DNA from: Lonicera japonica
Lineage: Eukaryota; Streptophyta; Magnoliopsida; Dipsacales; Caprifoliaceae
Length of the DNA: 64,000 nucleotides
Assembly: GCA_021464415.1 (NCBI GenBank)
Contig: CM038469.1
Span: forward strand, 12,688,501 to 12,752,500
Direction of reading: 5' to 3'
The notes under the pieces were generated by a model, which had not been told where the DNA came from, ran no database searches, and saw nothing but the letters and a program-made list of their open reading frames with translations. Each line of letters starts with the position of its first letter. Position 1 is the stretch's first letter. Of the stretch, positions 54,401 through 63,716 are shown piece after piece. A program made the translations under genes and the position numbers.

Positions 54401-55335
54401 AAATTCTCGTTGGACCCGTACTTGGTCATGAATTCTTTGACGATATCCCCCCAAGTTTTCGTGTGGTGTTTCTCTAGGTCGAAGAACCATCTCAGGGCTG
54501 CCCCTGTGAGAGTCATGTGAAAAGCCTGAGCCAGCTCCGGCTCTCCACAGCCGGACACTTGCATGGATCTGATGTAGGATTGGAGATGGGTTTTGGGGGG
54601 TGTAGTACCAGTGAATTTGGTGATAGAGGGGAGCTTAAATCCTTGAGGTAGTCTGGCTTCTGGGTAGAGGGAAAAGGCGTTCATGTCTGTGATCTCGTCT
54701 GCCCCTTTCATCAGAGAAACACCTCTTTGCAGAACCTTCATCTGCTCTTTCAATTTCTTCATTTCTTCGCTCTCTCTTGACACCTCATCGGGCTGTTCCC
54801 GGGCTATCATCGATTCTGCGTATACTGCCCGGAGTCGGTTGATGTCTGGGTGCTCATTGGGAGGGGCTATTGGGGCTGGTGGAATAGGTCTTGCGGGGAC
54901 TTGTGGCCATGGTTGATATTGGGGATCGAGGCCTTGCTGAGGTTGTGGCCAGACGATGGGTGGCTCTTGTTGTTGGTATGTGGGGCCTGAATCCGGGGCC
55001 CATTGGTTCTGATTGTTGGGGTCGGTTTGAACGGGACCGGCCATGTTGGGGCCCGTTTGGGGTGGATTAGTTCCTTGGATTGGGGGAAGTACTTGTGAAG
55101 ATTGCCCTTGATTCGGATCTCGATTCGGTGGTAGTTGCTCAAACCCGGGTGGTGCGGTCCATTCGGCTGACAACTCTTCCATTCGAATCCGGGTGTTCTG
55201 TTGCTCACTTGTGAGGCTTGCCAAATTCATGCTGACGGTCATCAACAAACGGTGCATCTCGGCTAAAGTCGGTTGAACTGCAGACGCCTCGGCTAGGCTC
55301 TGATTTGTCTCCTGATTCTCTCGTCCATCGGCCAT
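48451..55335 (-). CDS. gag-pol: Gag-Pol polyprotein, Ty3/gypsy Tat type, 2294 aa
   Basis: Makes the particle protein and the enzymes for reverse transcription and integration. Domains by residue: Pro/Gln-rich start (1-165); Gag 230-400 (ALRWFFDL); a knuckle-like C-x2-H-x4-H-x4-C at 497-510; G-patch-like segment 592-628; aspartic protease with D803 in LIDNGSTINVCPL and LLLGRAWLHDIGA (873-885); second G-patch-like segment 968-1001; reverse transcriptase 1290-1480 with YVDD 1425-1428; a degenerate first RNase H (about 1560-1690); a second, archaeal-type RNase H with YFDGA (D1722), AEYEA (E1760), YGDS (D1784) and D1834; integrase zinc region 1946-1987 and core D2016, D2077, E2112 (DD35E). No chromodomain. 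One continuous frame with no stop or shift; no intron between protease and RT, unlike Ogre elements. Confidence 0.97.
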   Translation of the reverse strand: MADGRENQETNQSLAEASAVQPTLAEMHRLLMTVSMNLASLTSEQQNTRIRMEELSAEWTAPPGFEQLPPNRDPNQGQSSQVLPPIQGTNPPQTGPNMAGPVQTDPNNQNQWAPDSGPTYQQQEPPIVWPQPQQGLDPQYQPWPQVPARPIPPAPIAPPNEHPDINRLRAVYAESMIAREQPDEVSRESEEMKKLKEQMKVLQRGVSLMKGADEITDMNAFSLYPEARLPQGFKLPSITKFTGTTPPKTHLQSYIRSMQVSGCGEPELAQAFHMTLTGAALRWFFDLEKHHTKTWGDIVKEFMTKYGSNENLEITRKHLEMAKQGEKESFSDFVTRWREMASQMSKRPDEEEQLEIIQKNFTPAILNCMGKHVFPHFRALLSMGSQVEEELTRKADTDTKKASYTGRKTATPAVNQLSSYPYQQNPFQQSPQVPPMSWPTQGDSSNTEVKKRRNFCTLPTTLVKSLELLQKAGLVTPLNPRPPPNPIPNTWRMNENCAYHQAAGHDTERCLALRHRIQDLIEAGTIPAPGGPNITNNPLPNHAPPAGINALTTDEGFDPVGRIRDDPAYKAPVMLLTKTQVAPGLNPIIDQWMAKMNFLPGQGLGKTNQGISQPLTIKTNPGKAGIGWTQDKKKQPWKPRPPHKETICMTETSPGTFSWSAEPESSETSEGSDPTSLWIQQITRSGKVYQPPPMDAEKSPPPKEVGENRVLEQLKKTQAHITIWGLLVASKPHRTAFIKLLDEAVISPDSTPEQLPNMIGSLTVQRSLSFSDEDLSPLGRKHSLALHITVRTRGKILPQVLIDNGSTINVCPLKTARCLGISDSELSPSAVTVRAYDNTRRAVLGSLKLDLMVGPGSFPADFQIIDIPSSFNLLLGRAWLHDIGALPSSLHQKIKIPFEGNIITIQGDPERTLADMELPVLGIGSQSIQLGGFSYEPQVQTLSTQTIRYLPPDNIPGLSTKITNMLRMMKYLPGAGLGMGQPGLLQALEPVARYEREGLGYQHTEEDDQQKRGRGHQYPSFSSLNGFFVKEGEDFPFCGFQEPWRNSDGENLPGWEIFYEEDLYIKENTVHSFATKLTIGPKEESEDMKGEEEEMIGDLFDIMALGDDEPGDDPVHLIYADPDYQGEREKSEIVRVRDKSEGKDRKESLLNELFKLVPVNTSINKEESILRYPVIFNSVIAYMELERMNEHPEREEQRIQSEEGDTLVINLGTEEERKEVRIGASLSGTEREEFTQTLKEYVDVFAWSYADMPGLNSQIVMHEIHTNPELRPVKQKLRKLTPEWSLKVKEEVMKQLSVGFLRVIEYPSWLANIVPVPKANGKVRMCVDYRDLNKACPKDDFPLPNIDLIVDNTANHALKSFMDGFAGYNQIKMHPDHQEKTAFITLWGTYCYTVMPFGLKNAGATYQRAATAIFHDMIHKEVEVYVDDMIIKSKEREGHVPALRAFFDRLRQYQMRLNPQKCVFGVTKGKLLGYVVSKKGIEVDPAKVQAIQDMPEPRTEREIRGFLGNLQYISRFISQLTQKCEPIFKLLRKSSTGEWNDQCQEAFDKIKDYLSKPPVLAPPQTGLPLILYLTVTDSAAGAMLAQHLTDTRKEQAIYFLSKKLSPFEINYTPLEKSCTALVWVTQKLRHYMLVFPVILASRIDPLKYLFEKPALSNRMAKWLFLLSEFDITYMTQKAVKGKIIADYLAHNPILGDMIEEAEFPDETIMNVEINEDWRLYFDGAANRNGNGIGILLVSPDQTHSPVSYRLDFFCTNNMAEYEACILGLEIAFQRGIRRIQVYGDSALVVHQVLKEWKIRDEKLVPYLARLEEVAGRFERVEFYYIPRSQNSFADALATLASMIDIPEGMEEITLTVQKKSGPAHCMTLEVEIEKDGDSTVWFYDIWNLLKNHQYPEKADKKTRVTLRRLASGFILCAGRLYKRNYDGTHLQCLTEEESVRMMDQIHGGDCGPHMSGHTLARKIIRQGYFWSTLQTDCADHVRRCHKCQIYAKSQKLPPKELYNMTAPWPFSAWGIDVIGKVSPKASNGHEFILVAIDYFTKWVEAESYQTLDARKVARFIKRNIVCRYGVPHEIISDNGTHFEGEANTVMEEYGITRHKSSPYRPQTNGAVEAANKNLKNILSKMTDTCRDWPEKLPYALWGYRTTERVSTGATPFSLTYGMEAVLPVELEVPSLRVMLENQVNELEWVQARYNELALLDEKRLKAAYHHQGYQKRIARAFNQRVRTRGITENDIVLKEIREPARDPRGKFGQKWTGPYIVKEINTGGAAILTDLDGQLLHSPVNMDRLKKYYQ

Positions 55336-56068
55336 TTCAAGTATGCTTGGTCTTACTAGTCTTCCGGTATGATCTCGACCGGCCCAACCTTCCAGACTGA
55401 CGTCGCTTTATGGCTGTAGACGAAACCACGTGGCGAAGATGAAGGGAGACTATGATGCGACTCGACTTTTGCCAAAAGAATCACTAAAAATGGTCGAGAG
55501 AAAACCTCGAAAAAATAGGTGTGGTAAAGAAGGCCGTAAGGTGGTACATCCCCTACAGCTGTATGACAAGTGTTTTAACTGACTCAATCTTAGATGCAGC
55601 GCAGGTGTTCGAACGGTTAAGGCTTCAGGCTCCCTCCTTTTTGGCAAGACCTTGCGATATACCCCAAGGGCGGGTACGTGCAAGAATCTTTTGATATACT
55701 TCCCGGGTACGTGAGTGTTCTCGTCACTCGATATACCTCGGGGGCGTACTTGGCCAAGGAGAGTGGAAGTAAATGCTTTCGGTTTATGTTGGCCCAAGCA
55801 AGCCAACTCCCTACTCACTTATAATACTTCCGAGGGTTTGGGGTAAATTCACACTCGTAGAACCAATGCATGATTTGTGATAGTGCGTGTAAAGTTCGAA
55901 AGGTTGGTTTCACAAATATCTTTATCTTTATTACGTCTTTTCGAAAAACTCCCATTTTTTAGAAAAAGGTTTCTTCTCAATCAATTAACATGAGTAGGGA
56001 AAGCAGTAAAAGCAAGTTTTCAACAGATAAACAAAGGTCCACATATAAGAGTCTAGTTTTCTAATGAT
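55336..56068 (-). other. Retrotransposon 5' leader
   Basis: Untranslated region between primer site and Gag start. Contains repeated GATATACC-GGG-GTACGTG words (55650-55750). A 122-codon frame inside (55818-55450) has no recognised domain and is probably chance. Confidence 0.6.
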
Positions 56069-56087
56069 GTCCCCAGCGGAGTCGCCA
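56069..56087 (-). other. Primer binding site
   Basis: Minus strand TGGCGACTCCGCTGGGGAC, one base after the 5' LTR. It is complementary to a tRNA ending GTCCCCAGCGGAGTCGCCA, which fits the tRNA-Arg type reported for Tat/Ogre elements (from memory). Confidence 0.8.
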
Positions 56088-56088
56088 T

Positions 56089-57663
56089 TGTGAGAATCCG
56101 CAAATGCGACCCCCCGGGTCTCGTCCCCGTTGGTGGTGGGGGTCATGGGACGTCGGAACTGATTCCGTCGTTCCATTTTGCTGGAGTGTTTTCGTTGATT
56201 CATATCAAGTGTCCCTACGTTCTATTTCTAGATGCAAGGGGGGTTCATTCAGAGTCGCCAGTACGTTTTTACGAGAAAACGGACAAAAAAGGTCGTGTAA
56301 GAGGAAAGGCTATAGACAAGCCTTTCTTTACACGTTTGTCTGCGAAACCGGGATTCTTAGAGGGTTCGGAAACTATATTACGGTTTGGGAAGGTGTTAAG
56401 CACCCATTCCGCCCTTTCGGTCTCTAGTGGTCTTATATGTTTATTCTATGTTGAAAAACTTGGATGCTTTTACCGACAGTCTACTACTTTCTAAATAAAT
56501 AAAAAAAACCTTAATTTGGGAAAACGGGAAAGGAATGAAAACCTTTGTGTTCCGAGATCCGATGTTTTTATATTTAAAAGATGTAAATGACAAATGACAA
56601 AAACCTTTTATTTTTGAAAGAGCATTCCGTATTATTTCCTCAGATAATGACGGTTTTCTCGAGTTGTGATTATTCTGAAAAAGGTTCGGATCTTTATGTC
56701 GGGACTAATTCAATATGGAATTTGAACTCTTTGAGGAGAGTTTATCAGACACGTCGCAGTCTATGAAAAAGACAGGATATGTGGATTTTAATTCCTAGAT
56801 AAGTCTTTATCGGTCCGGGGTTTTGAAAACAGGGTTTATCCGGACGATAATATACTTACTCTTCTGGTTTTGAAAGTAGTTTTATCAGGGTCTTTTGTTT
56901 TGAAAACGGTAGACTATTGGTAACTTGACAATAAGTTTATTCAAATAAAACGTGGACAGAATAACAGAAGTAAAACAAGTACACATATATCTAATTTTAA
57001 ATACTAGAAGGGACTTTCTTTACCTTCCCGACGAGAATAATAATAATAAAGAAAATATAATACGGCAGAGGGATCTCCGGCGATAATAATCTTCTCTTTC
57101 TTCAGATATTTCCGAGAAATCGATTCCGGAGACGGGACACGTCGAGTGTCGAGGATAGATTCGATAATTCTTCAGAAATAAGATAATAGTAGAAAAGTGC
57201 TTGATAAAAATCAGATCTAAAGCTCCAAATTCTCAGATTCCAATTGCTGCCCCTGAACCCTTGGGGGTGTTGGCCTATTTATACTGCTCGGGAGAGATTG
57301 TCGCGCGACATTTCCTTAAAAAAGGAGAATGTCGCGCGACATTGTGATATGTCGCGCGACATACGGGAATGTCGCGCGACAAACGGCTGAAGTGATGGTT
57401 CTGACAGATTGATGTGTCAGAAAGTGGTTGGTCTGGTGCAGAGGGGGAATGTCGTGCGACATAGTGGAATTGTCGCGCGACATATCAGGGATTGTCGCGC
57501 GACAATGTGATATGTCGTGCGACAATCTCTCTAAAGAACAAGTTTGTCGGGCGACAAACCTTCCTAGTGTAGTACCGGGTCCTCGGGTGGGTCCCGGACC
57601 CAAAATAGTAGTTCTCGGAGGTCGTTAGGGTTCTTGCGGGGGTCACGGATCGGGGTGTCTACA
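56089..57663 (-). repeat. 5' LTR of the retrotransposon, 1575 bp
   Basis: Same ends as the 3' LTR. Drives the genomic RNA leftward. TATAAATA (minus) is at 57276-57283. Confidence 0.97.
57299..57556. promoter_or_regulatory. Nine-palindrome array in the 5' LTR
   Basis: Same nine sites, spacing and variants as in the 3' LTR, shifted by 17208 bp. Lies upstream of the TATA box at 57276-57283 in the direction of transcription. Confidence 0.95.
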
Positions 57664-57668
57664 AGTAT
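57664..57668. repeat. 5-bp target duplication AGTAT, right copy
   Basis: Matches 38875-38879. Confidence 0.95.
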
Positions 57669-58405
57669 ATATCTGTTAGAGTTCTAAACTAACACCGTTT
57701 GTGAATATGACATATCACGTTAGAATTTTTTTTCAACTTTTTTTAAGGAGCTTGACGTATCAATTTTTTCATTTTTTTTGTTGGAAGTTTTACACTGGAT
57801 ATGTTAATATGTAATGGATCTGTTGCCAGCCATTAACACTATAATTATTCAACCTTTGCTTGTATTTTTTTTTTATTTGTAATGCTTAGTGGTGATTTAT
57901 TTATTTATGGGAGTTAAACCACGACAAGAACTTAATGCAAGTAATTTTATATGGTTAAATTGTTTCACCCTTAATAATTTAATAAGATATGTCATGCTCC
58001 TAAAAAATAAATAATTAAAGAAATATTATATTATGATTTGAAGATGACAGATCATATTAAATTATTTTAAATAAAAAAGAAATAATAATATAAAAGTAAA
58101 GCTTGAATAATTCCAGTGTTAATGGCTAGTAATAGACTCATTTCCTATTGATATATCCCGTGTAAAATTTTCAGCACCAAACAAAATATGATATGTCAAG
58201 CTCTTTAAAAAAAATGATGTGGTAAGCCAAGTGGCAGATGAGTCAATGTCTATCACTAATCACTAACATTTTTAGATTGGAACCCTAACAAATATATTAA
58301 ATGAAAATAAATAGAAAGTTCGTTGTCTATTTTAAAAAAAAATTGTACATTGTCAAAGTTGTAAAATCGTTTTAAGTACATTGTACATTTTTATGGTTAA
58401 CCCTA
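57669..58405 (+). mobile_element. Foldback transposon, remainder
   Basis: 57745-57860 is the reverse complement, with changes, of about 58100-58215 (AAGGAGCTTGACGTATCA against TGATATGTCAAGCTCTTT; CCATTAACACT near the centre). The arms continue outward through the retrotransposon insertion to 38765. Length without the insertion is about 850 bp. Non-coding. Confidence 0.75.
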
Positions 58406-58662
58406 GATTTAGCTTTAGGTTGTACAGGGAATTCTTCAAGTTAAGTTTTGACAGCTGTAAAAAGTTTTGATGGCAAGCAAGAATATGTTGAAATGTTTGA
58501 AAGCTGACCTACATACCTTGTGACATAGGAAAAAAATTGAGCATGTATTTTAGAACTTATTTTGTAGTTGCTAAGGATATATTATAACTAGCGTTCACTC
58601 ATTGAGGTTACACATATGTTCAACTTAATTTCCTTTATCAACTATGTTTTAGATAGAAATAT

Positions 58663-59146
58663 GCGCTCATTTGGTTCAAGTATTCAGAATGAAATGGGTA
58701 TCCTAAATACCTGAAAAACTTTTCCCCTTATATGTAGGATGCCATACCAATATTTGGTACTAACAAGAATTTTTCTTTCTTGAAATATTGAATTATTTCT
58801 TTATATTTGGTTCAAACAAGAATAAAAATAAAATAATGTTCTTCGTTTTATAAAATCAAAGGACAAGTCTTAACAATTAAAATTTAAGATTTTAATGTTA
58901 AGAATAGTAAAAAGTCATTATATTTATTTAATAATAATAATAATGATAATAAAGTTTAATAACAAATTTTTTTTCTTTAAAAAATAAAATAAATGAAAAA
59001 CAAAAAGTTCTCTTGGTAAATAAAAGGATTTTGGAAGAGAATATCTAAAGTAATCATCTAATCCTATCTATTTAAAAGGAATTTTTTTGAATGAATACTC
59101 AATTCATGAAATGATGCATTCCTAGCCAAATCCCTAACCAAACATT
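58663..59146. mobile_element. MITE related to 36465-36980
   Basis: Left GCGCTCATTTGGTTCAAG; right CCTAACCAAACATT (inverted, diverged). Confidence 0.6.
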
Positions 59147-59385
59147 GGAATCCTTCTAAAATGGAATGTAATATTCCGAGAATGATATAAAATTTGAACT
59201 GAACAAGTTCAAAGCATCTTTGTGATGGAAAAGGTTTTGAAATGATAAGTAAAGATCCATTTTCTCTTAGAATAATTGTGCGATATGTTTAAAATATGCC
59301 CACTGATGCTTGGAGTACCAAGATTCTTGACTCAATATTTACTTTCGTTTACTTATAATAACATATAATTTTTTTCCCAATTATA

Positions 59386-59874
59386 TCTTATTGTTTATTA
59401 CATAATAGTAAAACGGAGGAAGTTCCTCCATAATTACTTGATTAATTATCATAAATTTAATTTCTTCCTTTGATTAATTAATTGTTAGCCGTTTTTCATT
59501 TTTCTCCTCTTCTTATTATTTTTAATACTGCGATCATTCTATTCCACAAATCAAAAGTTTGAAGTATAATATTCACATTAAATGTAGTAATTTAATTGTA
59601 TAATTTGATTCTTCGGTTTCTCCTAACATTACTTATTTATTTCCTAGAGTCACCATTAAAAATGCATTGAACATATAAATAAGATATTTATAATAAGTTT
59701 GTAGAATAATTAATGTTTGTGTTAATACTCTTAATTAAATCAAGTTTGAGTATCCATAAATAGTTCTAATATAATAATACATTTTTTAAAATTTTGATTT
59801 AGTAATAACTTATGAAATAATTATGTAAAAATTAAATAATACAACGCCCTCACATCGGGCGGGATACAAACTAG
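59386..59874 (+). mobile_element. Short non-autonomous Helitron, 489 bp
   Basis: A|TCTTATTGTTTATTACATAA at the left. Right end has hairpin CGCCC-tcacatc-GGGCG (59845-59861), then GGATACAAACTAG|T. The 5' word AATAGTAAAACGGAGGAAG recurs in the Helitron at 62355-62803 in similar form. Confidence 0.75.
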
Positions 59875-60211
59875 TATCTTATTGAATTTGAAGAGGCAAC
59901 CCCTCCCAACTCTTTTATTTTCAAATACTTGCCAAACACTTTTCACTTTGCACTACAAGACCATTGGGAATAAGAAAGAAAGTTATACCTTCTTCTTTTC
60001 AGGCCCGGCCCATGGATAAGGCCCTCAAATTTTAATGAATTATTTTAGAGGTCCTTTGGGGGTATATGTGTGTGTTATCAAGTATAACAGATAATTGGGT
60101 AATCTGCATCAAAGGCCATAATCATGTCATCAACTAATAAAATATTAGAATTATCATCAAACCATGAGTGCACTTAAAATATATAAATCTAATCTAATAC
60201 AAATAGAATGT

Positions 60212-60243
60212 ATGTGTGTGTATATATATATATGTGTGTGTGT
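60212..60243. repeat. TG/TA microsatellite
   Basis: TGTGTG, then TATATATA, then TGTGTGTG. Confidence 0.85.
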
Positions 60244-60419
60244 TTTTGACATTATCCACAAAAATGGGCAAAACCAACTATAAATTGTACATATTAAATA
60301 AAACAAGGTCTAAGAGGGTCAGATGAACGTGATTTAAATTGACATACTATGAGCCCACTGAAAACGCAATCTTGGATCAATACTTACAAAAAAAATATAT
60401 GGTAGTGAGGGGATTTTTA

Positions 60420-60880
60420 GGCCTCGTTTGGTTGACATAAGAAAAATAAATTCCCTTGTCATTCCCATGGGAGTAAGAAACTAAAATTCTTATCATATTT
60501 CATTTCCTGTGTTTGGTAAAGTATGAAAAGTATTCAAGAAATAACATTAGATTTTTCTTCCGGTGTTTGGTTGGTACAAGAAAAGAAAGTAAAAATATAT
60601 CAATATTTCAATAATATCCTTGTATTTCAAAATAAAAACATCATCATAAAAATTTGGCAATAGTAGCATATTTAAGTAGGGGTATTGTTGTCCAAAAATT
60701 TTGTAATAAATGACGAAAAATTAGAAGGAAAAATCAATCCTATGATATCTGAGTGGAATGATTTTTCCCTCTACTTTTCCATTTGTCAAAAAAGTATTTC
60801 CGAAGTTTGTACTTACCAAAAAAAAAGAAAATAATAATTTTCCTTTCGCAAATTTTCAAATCCACAAACCAAATGAGATC
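60420..60880. mobile_element. PIF/Harbinger-type MITE, 461 bp
   Basis: TTA at 60417-60419 and 60881-60883. Ends GGCCTCGTTTGGTTGACA and AACCAAATGAGATC (inverted). Related ends to 34844-35311. Confidence 0.8.
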
Positions 60881-61540
60881 TTAAAAGAGAATAAGAGGGA
60901 TAGTAACGCATTATTTAAAGAAACTAAAAGTTATTAGAACATAATTAAAAGAAATAAAGTAGAGAGACTTATAAGGGTACATATGATTTTAAGAGAAAAA
61001 GAATAATGGAGGAACTTACACAATCAGGGGAGTAAAAAAGGGAAGTGCAATAATCCACAATTGAAGTTTAAAAATGGTAATTGTGAAGTCATAAACTCAT
61101 AATTACTAAATTGAAGGACTCGTTTATCCGTGCACAAAATGAACGGTAATTAAAATACATTAATTGTAGCAATAAATGGATGACTTATTCCATATTCCAC
61201 ACACACATATATATATATATACACACTAGATTCTAATCCATGCGAACGAACAATTTACATTTTACAAATTTATTTATACAATAGAAAATAAAAATCCACT
61301 TCAATCGTCTAATTTGATATATGTGAATACTTGGTAAAAAATGCAAATGATATGATAAAGAAAAAATAGAGAAAGAAATGAAATGCACATTCCTTGCGAT
61401 GAATTATTTATACAAAAAGATTTTATACTCTTTGCTTGCTAGATTTAGCGTGCATAAAGATAATCTTATGACACTTTAAATGATAAATAAATTACATTAG
61501 AACTTTCAATTTGGCGTGTAATTAAGTGTTGAGCCAAAAA

Positions 61541-61676
61541 TTGGTATAATCAATACTACTGCTAATCTAGAAACTCCAATGTCCAATATAATCAAAGAAT
61601 CTAAAAGATTGGTATAAATAATACTACCGCTAATTTAGAAACTCCAGTGTCTAATATAATCAAGAAATCCAAAAAT
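61541..61676 (+). repeat. 68-bp tandem duplication
   Basis: TTGGTATAATCAATACTACT and TTGGTATAAATAATACTACC begin the two copies (61541-61608, 61609-61676). Confidence 0.8.
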
Positions 61677-62040
61677 CATAGTTAGCTATACAATTTTATA
61701 TCACATTTTGCTATCATCTTTGCGTGTTTGTATTTGCTAACTTTTATTATCAACTTTCTTTTTGGATTCTTCTTTGTTGAAAAAAAATAAAATAATGATA
61801 TCAAAAACAGAATAACAGTGAAAATATGAATAGAAAAATAAAACAAATAAAGTAATAAGAATATTGATTGGTCATATTAAAGAAAAAAAAAAGCCTTACA
61901 AATCTTAGCAAGAGAACCATATTATCTAAGGAAGCAGTTGATGATGGTGTGTGAAATATATCAAAATGTAATATAATTTGTGCATCATTTAGTGAAAATT
62001 TAGCAAATTAAAATTATATTTTTCTTCAAAAAACACATGT

Positions 62041-62067
62041 AATATATATATATATATATATATATAT
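62041..62067. repeat. (AT)n microsatellite
   Basis: Alternating AT run. Confidence 0.85.
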
Positions 62068-62354
62068 AAGTTAATTAAATATATACAATTAATAAATATT
62101 AATGAAATAATTACATTTAATACATATTAATGATATATTAAATGGAGAAATTTCATCTATGATACTATTATGTAAAAGATATATTAAGTATAGATGTAAA
62201 TGCAAGAGTTAAAAAAGAAGTAAATAAAGGCTCGATAATAAAAAAACATTTATTACTATAATTAATAGCATAGATAATAAATAATGTCATTAATAGAGGT
62301 ACTTCCTCCATTTTACTATTATAAAATAATAAAGTGTATATATATATATAATAA

Positions 62355-62803
62355 CTAGTTAACCACCCGTGCGATACACAAGTGTTTAATAAATATGCAA
62401 CTTTAGTAGTGTTCGCTTTAATATTTTTGTCAAATAATTGGCTTAAATGTTTTGTGTACATAGGATAAAATATATATTAATTGCCTCCATTTAAATTTAA
62501 TTTTGCGACATTTAGCAACATTTACTTTGTTATTTTCAATAAATATTAATTTCAATCTAATTAATGGTTGATAATATAACTCATTTGCAATGGCAAAGTG
62601 AAAGTAAGTCTATTAATTTTAACACATTTTTAAAAAATATTATAATAAATTATGCTACTTCCAATATTATTATTTTATTATGCATTACGAATATATAAAA
62701 AAATATTAATAAGTAATTAATGTTACTAAAATGAAGAATATAAGAAAAATAATTAATAAGTAATTAATGTATCTACTTCCTCCATAATACTACATAGTAA
62801 AGA
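62355..62803 (-). mobile_element. Short non-autonomous Helitron, 449 bp
   Basis: Minus strand: A|TCTTTACTATGTAGTATTAT at 62803, ending in hairpin CACTTGTG-tatcg-CACGGGTG, then GTTAACTAG|T at 62355. The stem keeps pairing through G-T pairs, as expected after CpG decay. The matching pair of ends and A^T flanks support it. Confidence 0.75.
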
Positions 62804-63672
62804 TAACTAGCTTTTCGGCTAAACCATTTATAATTTTTTTATAAAATTAATAAATAGTATATTAATTTAAAAATGGAATGCTATATCTTATGCAATGGTC
62901 AAACTAAAAAATAAACCCAAAACTTAGTTTCTAATTACAAAGTTTACTTGATTAATTATTGGTGATAGAAATTGTTAAAAATCTTCTTGCAAGTAATTCG
63001 TTTTGTTTTCCAACCTTTAATTCTTATTTTGAACAATTTTATGCATCGATATTACAAATAGTACTCGCATTCTACAAATATAACGTTTATATATATACTT
63101 CTCTCTTTACTGTGGATCTATTTGAAAAAAAAGAAGAAGATGATAATATTCATTTATAAACACTTTCTACAAATCAAAATATGTATTATCAATGTATGAA
63201 GTTTGTTGAAGACATTATAAACTTTTATTCTCATCATTACATATATCACAACGGACTTAAATATGATATACAATCACAATAATATATAAATGTACGGATG
63301 ATAATAAAAATTTGTAACACTTAAAATTCATAATGGACTATCATTCCATCTTTGAATTCTAAATTTAATTGATAAACCATCTAAAGTTTGTTTTCACTCA
63401 TGAATTGCCACCATTTGTTGTCCATACAACCTTCAAATTAAATATTTTTTTTTAAAAGAAAAGGTTCAAAATATTTTTCTTCTATACAATAACAAAGAAA
63501 TTCTTTTCACCGAACTCAAGTTTAATTCGAACTTGACATCTCCTAAATTTGGAAGAATGTTTTTATAATTACGCTAACCTACTCACACTACGACCTTCAA
63601 ATTAAATTAGTGTCCATGAACAAATTTTTTAAATTGAATGCATTAGTCTAAACAAAAATATGTACACCTGTA

Positions 63673-63716
<44 letters not shown>

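Larger units (their letters stand above)
38880..57663 (-). mobile_element. Complete Tat-type Ty3/gypsy LTR retrotransposon, 18.8 kb
   Basis: Minus-strand element. Order in its own direction: 5' LTR (57663-56089), tRNA primer site (56087-56069), leader, gag-pol (55335-48451), then a ~8-kb region with two genes on the opposite strand and two tandem-repeat arrays, then 3' LTR (40455-38880). Flanked by AGTAT. Assignment to the Tat lineage rests on pol domain order with a second, archaeal-type RNase H, lack of a chromodomain, the primer-site type and the large 3' region. Repeats in that region recall the published Retand elements. LTRs are almost identical and gag-pol is unbroken, so it is young and may be mobile. 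Confidence 0.95.
61226..62340 (-). mobile_element. Possible longer Helitron on the minus strand
   Basis: CTAG at 61226-61229 preceded by A, with a degenerate CATGCG/CGAAC stem next to it, looks like a decayed 3' end. Near 62280-62330 the minus strand carries ATAATAGTAAAATGGAGGAA, the subterminal 5' word of the other Helitrons. The 5' TC itself is lost. Low certainty. Confidence 0.3.

Noticed and set aside
55450..55818. Extra leader protein of the retrotransposon
   Set aside because: 122 codons, no recognisable domain, overlapping internal repeats in the leader; likely chance.
38880..57663. Ogre element
   Set aside because: Size and primer site fit, but there is no extra frame before gag and no intron between protease and RT; the tandem repeats and antisense genes after pol fit a Retand-like Tat element better.
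62168..62461. 97-aa minus-strand frame
   Set aside because: Low-complexity AT-rich reading that runs across a Helitron end.
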